Under the pieces are notes generated by a model, which worked only from the letters and a program-made list of their open reading frames with translations, did not search any database and was not told the origin of the DNA. The position numbers were made by a program, and so were the translations under genes. Positions 7,854 to 13,309 of a DNA stretch of 13,309 nucleotides are shown here, piece by piece; the first letter of the stretch is position 1; every line of letters begins with the position of its first letter. The stretch comes from an uncultured Desulfotignum sp. (GTDB lineage Bacteria; Desulfobacterota; Desulfobacteria; Desulfobacterales; Desulfobacteraceae): positions 1-13,309 of the forward strand of contig CALGAJ010000102.1 of the NCBI GenBank assembly GCA_937951975.1, in the 5' to 3' direction.

Positions 7854-10800
7854 TTGGATAATATATACGATTTCTTCGCAAAACCGAAAGATCCCAAGAT
7901 TTATCAGGGTGTTCAGATCAGCCTTGCCTCTTCCGACCAGATTAGAGAGTGGTCCCATGGTGAGATCAAAAAACCGGAAACCATCAATTACCGGACCTTT
8001 AAACCGGAACGGGACGGATTGTTCTGCGCCAAGGTTTTTGGCCCCACCAAGGATTATGAATGCAACTGCGGCAAGTACAAGCGCATGAAACACCGGGGCG
8101 TGGTTTGTGAAAAATGCGGGGTGGAAGTCATTCAGTCTAAAGTGCGGCGGGAGCGTATGGCCCACATTGAGCTCGCGTCTCCTGTATCCCATATCTGGTT
8201 TTTAAAAAGCCTTCCTTCCAAGATCGGCAATGCCCTGGACCTGACGCTGAAAAGCCTGGAAAAAGTGCTGTATTTTGATTCCTATATTGTGATGGATCCA
8301 AAAGATACCGGATTGAAAAAATACCAGCTCCTGTCAGATGATCAGTATTACGAAGCGTTTGAAACATTCGGAGAGGACGCTTTTGTGGCAGGTATCGGTG
8401 CGGAAGCGATTCTGAAACTTCTGGATGAACTGGATCTCCAGGGTATCCATGATACACTCAAAGAAGAGATCAATCTTACCAAATCCGTGGCCAAACAGCA
8501 GAAAATGGCCAAGCGCCTCAAGGTGATTTCCGCGTTTCTGACTTCCGGAATCGAACCCTCCCGCATGATCATGACAGCCTGTCCCATACTGCCGCCGGAT
8601 CTTCGGCCGCTGGTTCCCCTGGAGGGGGGCCGGTTTGCCACCTCGGATCTCAATGACCTGTCCCGCCGGGTGCTGAACCGGAACAACCGCCTCAAACGCC
8701 TGGTGGATCTGAATGCACCGGACATCATCGTCAGAAATGAAAAACGGATGCTTCAGGAATCGGTGGATGTGCTGTTCGACAACGGTCGGCACGGCCGCGT
8801 CGTCACAGGGACCAATAAACGGCCGCTCAAGTCTTTGAGTGACACGCTCAAGGGAAAACAGGGCCGGTTCCGTCAGAACCTTCTGGGAAAACGGGTGGAC
8901 TATTCAGGACGTACCGTGATTACGGTGGGGTCCGAGCTGCGGCTGCATCAGTGCGGTATCCCCAAAAAAATGGCCCTGGAGCTTTTCAAACCGTTTATTT
9001 ATAACTATCTGGAACAAAAAGGGCTGGTTTCCACGGTGAAAAGCGCCAAAAAGATGGTGGAAAAGGAAGAGAACGAAGTCTGGGATGCACTGGAATCGGT
9101 GGTCAAGGAATATCCGGTGATGCTCAACCGGGCGCCGACCCTGCATCGGCTTGGGTTCCAGGCCTTTGAACCGGTGCTCATCGAAGGAAAGGCCATCCAG
9201 CTGCATCCGCTGGTCTGTCCGGCATTTAACGCGGATTTTGACGGAGATCAGATGGCGGTGCATGTGCCCTTGTCTTTAGAGGCCCTGCTGGAGGCCCGGG
9301 TGATGATGCTCTCCACCAACAACATTTTGTCCCCGGCCAATGGACAGCCCATTATCGTGCCCACCCAGGACATTGTTCTGGGCATCTATTACATGACCCG
9401 GGCCGTATCAAGCCAGAAAGGGGAGGGCAGTATTTTTTCCTCCATCGAAGAAGTCCGGTATGCGTTTGATGCCGGTTCTCTGGCACTGCATGCCAAAATA
9501 AAAGTCCGGATCGACGGTGAAATCTACGATACCACCACCGGCCGGATTCTGCTGTGGGAAACCATCCCCGGGGATACCCTTTTGTCTTTGACCCGGATCC
9601 GGACAGAATCGGAGGAGTCCTGCGAAGCAGCGCTGGCAGAATTGAAAGCCGGTAAACCCTTTAATGAGGTATTGAAAAAATATGCGGATGACGACATCAA
9701 AAAGACGCTTGGCAAAACCGAACTGCTGACCCGGAAGGAATTCAAGAATCTTTTCCAGGTATCGGACGTGGTGGTTGAACAGTTGTTCGGATTGAAGCAG
9801 GAACAGTTCACGGATGTCCGGATGGTCGGAGACCGGTTCACCATTTTCAAGGTGGATGAGCGGAAAACCACGTTACCGTTCAAACTGGTGAACAAGCTGA
9901 TGGACAAAAAGTCCATTGTCAACCTCATTGATTATGCCTACCGGAATATCGGGTTGAAGGAAACCGTGGTGCTGTCCGACCGGCTCAAGGATATTGGATA
10001 TAAATATTCCACGCTGGGCGGATTGTCCATCTGTGTGGATGACATGATCATACCGAAACAGAAATGGGATATCGTGTCCGCCGCGGAAAAAAATGTGCTG
10101 GAGATCAAAAATCAGTACGCAGAAGGGTTGATCACCCAGGGTGAGAAATACAACAAGGTGGTGGATATCTGGGCCCAGGCCACCGATGATATCGCCAATG
10201 CCATGATGGAGGTGATGAAAAATCCCACCGGTGCCAAAAACATTGAAGCCTTGGAAGGTCTGAACGCTGTGTACGTTATGGCGGATTCCGGGGCCCGGGG
10301 TTCCAAGGACCAGATGCGCCAGCTGGCCGGGATGCGCGGCCTGATGGCCAAGCCGTCCGGCGAGATCATTGAAAACCCCATTACCGCCTGCTTCCGGGAG
10401 GGATTGACCGTATTGCAGTATTTTATTTCCACCCATGGGGCACGGAAAGGATTGGCGGATACGGCGTTGAAAACTGCCAACTCCGGTTATCTGACCCGGC
10501 GGCTGGCTGATGTGGGGCAGGATTGCGCCATTATTGAAGAAGACTGCGGTACGATTAACGGAATTGACGTGGAGGCATTGTACGAAGGCGGAGAAGTGAT
10601 TCAAACGCTGGGGGAAAGAATCCTGGGCCGGGTGGTTCAGGAGGATGTCAAAGATCCTTATTCCGATGACTTTATTGTGGGTGTGGACACGGAACTGACG
10701 GAAACACATGTGGCGAAAATTGAATCCGCCGGTGTTCAAAAGGTAAAAATCCGGTCGGTTCTGACCTGTAATTCAAAGCACGGGGTTTGTTCCAAATGTT

Positions 10801-12236
10801 ACGGACGGGACCTGGCCCATGGCGATACGGTTGAAATTGGACAAGCCATTGGGATTGTAGCGGCCCAGTCCATTGGAGAACCCGGGACCCAGCTGACCAT
10901 GCGGACCTTTCATATCGGAGGAACCGCTTCCAGAAAAGTGGAGGTCGCTGAGGTCAAGGCCCGGGTCGGCGGGATTCTCAAATACAATGAAACACTTCAG
11001 ACCGTTACCACTGCGGCAAATGATGTGATTGTCATGAACCGAAAAGGGGGAGGGGTCACCATTGTGGGTGAAGATGGCCGGGAACGGGCCAAGGAAACGG
11101 TTATTTACGGAGCCACGCTTCAAGCCAAGGATGGTCAGTTCATTGAGCCCGGTGAAATCATTGCCAGCTGGGATCCGTTCACCACACCCATCATTACGGA
11201 AGTGTCCGGCCGGGTGCGGTTTGCGGACATTGAAATCGGCAATACGGTCCAGGAGCAGATCGACCCGGTGACCGGTAAAGTCAGCCGGACCATTACGGAC
11301 GGCAAAGACTCTGAAACCCGTCCCCGTATAACATTGCGGGATCCCAGCGGAAAAGCCGTGAAACTGCCTTCTTCCAATACTGCGGCCCGGTATTTTCTGC
11401 CGGTCAATGCCATTTTGACCGTGGAGGAGGATGACCATGTTCTGGCAGGAGATGTGATTGCAAAGCTGCCCAGAGCAACCACCAAAACCAAGGACATCAC
11501 CGGCGGTCTGCCCCGGGTGGCAGAGCTTTTTGAGGTGAGAAAACCCAAAGACCCCACTATTTTGTCGGAGATCGATGGTACCGTCAATGTATCCAAGGGG
11601 ACCAAAGGACGGCAGAAAGTGACGGTCACACCGTCGGATGTGGGTGAGAAAAAAGAATATGCCATTCCCAAAGGACAGCATGTGACCGTGTATGACGGTG
11701 ATTTCATCAAGGCGGGAGATCCGCTGATCGCCGGCAGTGCCAATCCTCAGGATATCATGAATATCAAGGGAGAGGTGGCTTTGGCCAAATATTTGGTGGA
11801 TGAGGTCCAGGAAGTGTATCGTCTCCAGGGGGTCCGTATCAATGACAAACATATCGAAGTGGTGATCCGTCAGATGATGCGGCGGGTCAAGGTCGTGTCT
11901 ACAGGTGATACCAATTTTATCCCGGATGAGCAGGTGGATCGTGTGGTATTCGAAGAAACCAACCGGGAGGTGGCAATGAAGGGGGGAGAACCGGCCAAAG
12001 GTGAACCTTTGATTTTAGGAATCACCAAGGCTTCGTTGTCCACGGACAGCTTTCTGTCTGCCGCATCCTTCCAGGAAACCACCAAGGTATTGACTTTGGC
12101 GGCCATCGAAGCCAAATATGATGGACTCAAAGGATTGAAGGAAAATGTGGTGATGGGACGCCTGATTCCTGCCGGTACCGGATTTCCGGGGTATCGGAAC
12201 GTGGAGGTCGGTCTGGGAGAAATGGTGAACTTGTAA
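7854..12236 (+). CDS. rpoC: DNA-directed RNA polymerase subunit beta', with an extra domain
   Basis: RpoC is the largest subunit and carries the catalytic centre. The protein is 1460 residues (E. coli 1407). The start is TTG 7854: AAGGAG at 7842-7847 overlaps the rpoB stop and lies six bases upstream, giving DNIYDFFAKPKDPK. Zinc site 1 is C70, C72, C85, C88, numbered as in E. coli. NADFDGD has the Mg2+ aspartates D461, D463 and D465. Zinc site 2 is C898, C972, C979, C982. Trigger-loop residues M1016, R1017 and H1020 match E. coli +84, and the SI3-type insertion fills about 1027-1210. The shift from +1 to +84 comes from an extra domain at about 573-673. The C-terminal tail is shorter than in E. 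coli. Confidence 0.98.
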   Translation: MDNIYDFFAKPKDPKIYQGVQISLASSDQIREWSHGEIKKPETINYRTFKPERDGLFCAKVFGPTKDYECNCGKYKRMKHRGVVCEKCGVEVIQSKVRRERMAHIELASPVSHIWFLKSLPSKIGNALDLTLKSLEKVLYFDSYIVMDPKDTGLKKYQLLSDDQYYEAFETFGEDAFVAGIGAEAILKLLDELDLQGIHDTLKEEINLTKSVAKQQKMAKRLKVISAFLTSGIEPSRMIMTACPILPPDLRPLVPLEGGRFATSDLNDLSRRVLNRNNRLKRLVDLNAPDIIVRNEKRMLQESVDVLFDNGRHGRVVTGTNKRPLKSLSDTLKGKQGRFRQNLLGKRVDYSGRTVITVGSELRLHQCGIPKKMALELFKPFIYNYLEQKGLVSTVKSAKKMVEKEENEVWDALESVVKEYPVMLNRAPTLHRLGFQAFEPVLIEGKAIQLHPLVCPAFNADFDGDQMAVHVPLSLEALLEARVMMLSTNNILSPANGQPIIVPTQDIVLGIYYMTRAVSSQKGEGSIFSSIEEVRYAFDAGSLALHAKIKVRIDGEIYDTTTGRILLWETIPGDTLLSLTRIRTESEESCEAALAELKAGKPFNEVLKKYADDDIKKTLGKTELLTRKEFKNLFQVSDVVVEQLFGLKQEQFTDVRMVGDRFTIFKVDERKTTLPFKLVNKLMDKKSIVNLIDYAYRNIGLKETVVLSDRLKDIGYKYSTLGGLSICVDDMIIPKQKWDIVSAAEKNVLEIKNQYAEGLITQGEKYNKVVDIWAQATDDIANAMMEVMKNPTGAKNIEALEGLNAVYVMADSGARGSKDQMRQLAGMRGLMAKPSGEIIENPITACFREGLTVLQYFISTHGARKGLADTALKTANSGYLTRRLADVGQDCAIIEEDCGTINGIDVEALYEGGEVIQTLGERILGRVVQEDVKDPYSDDFIVGVDTELTETHVAKIESAGVQKVKIRSVLTCNSKHGVCSKCYGRDLAHGDTVEIGQAIGIVAAQSIGEPGTQLTMRTFHIGGTASRKVEVAEVKARVGGILKYNETLQTVTTAANDVIVMNRKGGGVTIVGEDGRERAKETVIYGATLQAKDGQFIEPGEIIASWDPFTTPIITEVSGRVRFADIEIGNTVQEQIDPVTGKVSRTITDGKDSETRPRITLRDPSGKAVKLPSSNTAARYFLPVNAILTVEEDDHVLAGDVIAKLPRATTKTKDITGGLPRVAELFEVRKPKDPTILSEIDGTVNVSKGTKGRQKVTVTPSDVGEKKEYAIPKGQHVTVYDGDFIKAGDPLIAGSANPQDIMNIKGEVALAKYLVDEVQEVYRLQGVRINDKHIEVVIRQMMRRVKVVSTGDTNFIPDEQVDRVVFEETNREVAMKGGEPAKGEPLILGITKASLSTDSFLSAASFQETTKVLTLAAIEAKYDGLKGLKENVVMGRLIPAGTGFPGYRNVEVGLGEMVNL
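9570..9872 (+). other. Parvulin-like domain inserted in RpoC (residues ~573-673)
   Basis: In E. coli beta', [20 protein letters not shown] is continuous. Here GRILLWETIP and LPFKLVNKLMDKKSI are separated by about 100 residues in one open frame. The insert follows the PpiC/rotamase pattern: a first strand (LTRIR, 579-583), a helix with ALAELKAGKPFNEVLKKYAD (593-612), a loop with G620, a second helical part EFKNLF...VVEQLFGLK (629-648), and a final strand GDRFTIFKVDERK (659-671), resembling the FGYHIIKVEDR end of parvulins. The two histidines usual in parvulins (HIL and GYHI) are replaced, here RIR and RFTI, so catalysis is unlikely. Codon use looks like the flanks. Assignment is by eye. Confidence 0.6.
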
Positions 12237-12238
12237 TG

Positions 12239-12254
12239 GAAATTTAAAAATTTC
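12239..12254. repeat. 16-bp AT-rich inverted repeat beside the rpsL promoter
   Basis: GAAATTTAAAAATTTC is a perfect inverted repeat (7-bp arms, 2-base centre). It begins two bases after the rpoC stop codon and ends directly at the -35 box (12255). No U tract follows, so it is not a standard terminator. It could act as an UP-like AT-rich element or an operator; the sequence alone does not decide. Confidence 0.5.
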
Positions 12255-12283
12255 TTGACAATTTGAATTTTGGTAAGTAAAAT
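12255..12283 (+). promoter_or_regulatory. Sigma70-type promoter for rpsL-rpsG-tuf
   Basis: A perfect -35 TTGACA (12255-12260), a 17-base spacer and -10 TAAAAT (12278-12283, five of six consensus bases) lie in the 103-base rpoC-rpsL gap. An AT-rich stretch sits directly upstream. The start site would be near 12290, giving a leader of about 50 bases before rpsL. It is the best promoter match I see in the window and fits the usual independent transcription of the str genes. Confidence 0.75.
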
Positions 12284-12339
12284 TAAATATTTTGTCGTGT
12301 AAGGCGATGTATAGAATGTATAAGGAGCGTTGAAAAATT

Positions 12340-12711
12340 ATGCCGACCATTAATCAGTTGGTTAGAAAAAGTAGAAAAAAAGCTGAAAAAAAGGTGAGTA
12401 CACCTGCTTTAAAAGGTGGGCCTCAGAAACGAGGCGTTTGTACCCGGGTGTATACATCAACGCCTAAAAAACCGAACTCCGCCTTGAGAAAAGTGGCAAG
12501 AGTCAGATTGACGACCGGAATGGAAGTTGCGGCGTACATTCCGGGCATGGGGCACAACCTTCAGGAGCACTCGGTGGTGCTGGTAAGGGGTGGCAGGGTC
12601 AAAGACCTTCCAGGTGTCCGGTATCATATCGTCAGAGGGGCGCTGGACACCCTGGGTGTGGATGACAGACGGCAGGGCCGTTCCAAATACGGTGCCAAAA
12701 GGCCCAAGTAA
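12340..12711 (+). CDS. rpsL: 30S ribosomal protein S12
   Basis: S12 lies at the decoding centre and controls accuracy. The protein is 123 residues. The N-terminus MPTINQLVRK and the core PQKRGVCTRVYTSTPKKPNS are diagnostic. The lysines of PKKPNS and of GGRVKDLPG, where streptomycin-resistance substitutions arise in other bacteria, are wild type. The Asp of KDLPG, the methylthiolation site of RimO in E. coli, is present. AAGGAG at 12322-12327 lies a rather long 12 bases before ATG 12340. It is the first gene after the promoter at 12255. Confidence 0.98.
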   Translation: MPTINQLVRKSRKKAEKKVSTPALKGGPQKRGVCTRVYTSTPKKPNSALRKVARVRLTTGMEVAAYIPGMGHNLQEHSVVLVRGGRVKDLPGVRYHIVRGALDTLGVDDRRQGRSKYGAKRPK

Positions 12712-12742
12712 TTCAATCAAGACTAAAAAATGGACATGATAC

Positions 12743-13210
12743 ATGGCACAGAAATCTATCATAAGTGAAAATTTGACGAAAAATGCCACGCAGGAGCAAA
12801 AACTTGTGGCTAAATTCGTGAACTGCGTGATGAAAAACGGCAAAAAAAATGCGGCCCGGAAGGTGGTGACAACTGCGCTGTTGATCGCCGAGGACAAAGT
12901 GGGTGAGCCTGCCCTGGACGTGTTTAAAAAAGCAGTGGACAATATTCGTCCAGCTGTGGAGGTCAAATCCAGACGAATCGGTGGGTCCACATATCAGGTG
13001 CCTACAGATATCAATCCATCCCGGCAGACCGCTCTGGCTTTCAGGTGGTTGATCAATTTCAGCCGGGGGCGTTCTGAAAAAGGGTTTGAAAAAAAGCTGG
13101 CCGCTGAACTCATGGATGCATATAACCAGCGGGGCGGAGCCATTAAAAAGAAAGAAGATACTCACAAGATGGCAGAAGCCAACAAGGCATTTGCCCATTT
13201 CAGGTGGTAG
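12743..13210 (+). CDS. rpsG: 30S ribosomal protein S7
   Basis: S7 nucleates assembly of the 30S head and contacts the E-site tRNA. The 155 residues are the usual length. Core motifs are LVAKFVNCVMKNGKK, VEVKSRRIGGSTYQVP and the C-terminal KKEDTHKMAEANKAFAHFRW. The first 20 residues (MAQKSIISENLTKNATQEQK) lack the basic PRRR-type start of most bacterial S7 proteins. The start ATG 12743 has only GGA (12732-12734) as a weak binding site, so translation may be coupled to rpsL, which ends 31 bases before. Confidence 0.96.
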   Translation: MAQKSIISENLTKNATQEQKLVAKFVNCVMKNGKKNAARKVVTTALLIAEDKVGEPALDVFKKAVDNIRPAVEVKSRRIGGSTYQVPTDINPSRQTALAFRWLINFSRGRSEKGFEKKLAAELMDAYNQRGGAIKKKEDTHKMAEANKAFAHFRW

Positions 13211-13215
13211 GATAA

Positions 13216-13231
13216 TTTAAGAATTCTTAAA
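13216..13231. repeat. 16-bp palindrome in the rpsG-tuf gap
   Basis: TTTAAGAATTCTTAAA is a perfect palindrome six bases after the rpsG stop, in the 47-base gap where fusA would normally lie. It has no loop and no U tract, so it is unlikely to be a terminator. Any role as an operator or as a scar of gene loss is unproven. Confidence 0.4.
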
Positions 13232-13257
13232 AACATTCCAATGGAGGAATAAAGAAG

Positions 13258-13309
13258 ATGGCTAAGGAGAAATTTGAGCGGAAGAAGCCGCATGTAAACA
13301 TTGGAACCA
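13258..13309 (+). CDS. tuf: Elongation factor Tu, N-terminal start (partial)
   Basis: The window ends 17 codons into this gene. The peptide MAKEKFERKKPHVNIGT is the EF-Tu N-terminus leading to the P-loop (E. coli KPHVNVGTIGHVDHGKTT). EF-G would instead read like RNIGIMAHIDAGKTT, so this is tuf, not fusA. GGAGG at 13243-13247 precedes ATG 13258 by ten bases. It is a second copy in the same orientation as the tuf whose 3' end opens the window, and it directly follows rpsG. Confidence 0.95.
   Translation, partial: MAKEKFERKKPHVNIGT

Noticed and set aside
10773..11852. Long open frame (359 codons) on the minus strand inside rpoC
   Set aside because: It is an antisense shadow of conserved rpoC sequence, with no recognisable domain and no credible ribosome binding site.
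13258..13309. Reading the last gene as fusA because of its place after rpsG
   Set aside because: The peptide KPHVNIGT is specific to EF-Tu and does not match the EF-G N-terminus.

Overview
This window is a core translation and transcription gene cluster from a bacterium. All genes lie on the + strand and are closely spaced: tuf (3' end) - rpmG - tRNA-Trp - secE - nusG - rplK - rplA - rplJ - rplL - rpoB - rpoC - rpsL - rpsG - tuf (5' end). Gene order, protein sequences and a base composition near 50% GC suggest a deltaproteobacterial (Desulfobacterota) sulfate reducer, plausibly Desulfobacteraceae. That placement is recalled family resemblance, not a database search.

Positions 1-740 hold the EF-Tu C-terminus, a GTG-started ribosomal protein L33 gene, tRNA-Trp(CCA) with encoded CCA, and secE. 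Positions 754-3601 hold nusG and the L11-L1-L10-L7/L12 genes, with an L10-binding leader RNA before rplJ. Between rplL and rpoB lies a 13-bp hairpin followed by TTTT, in the place where the E. coli operon has its attenuator. Positions 3716-12236 encode the beta and beta' subunits of RNA polymerase. rpoC starts at a TTG just after the rpoB stop. A good sigma70-type promoter lies in the rpoC-rpsL gap and should start the str-type group rpsL-rpsG-tuf. No gap exceeds 150 bases.

The genes supply the elongation machinery: ribosomal proteins (stalk base and stalk, L1, L33, S12, S7), EF-Tu, RNA polymerase, the NusG coupling factor and the SecE translocon subunit. Expression is probably balanced by L10 feedback on the leader, the rplL-rpoB attenuator and the separate str promoter.

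The most interesting observation is in RpoC. About 100 residues (roughly 573-673) interrupt beta' just before the rim helices of the secondary channel. The inserted segment reads like a parvulin (PpiC/rotamase-type) domain that has lost the catalytic-type histidines. Other points of note are the absence of fusA between rpsG and tuf, two tuf copies in direct orientation at the window edges, and an S7 N-terminus without the usual basic PRRR-type start.
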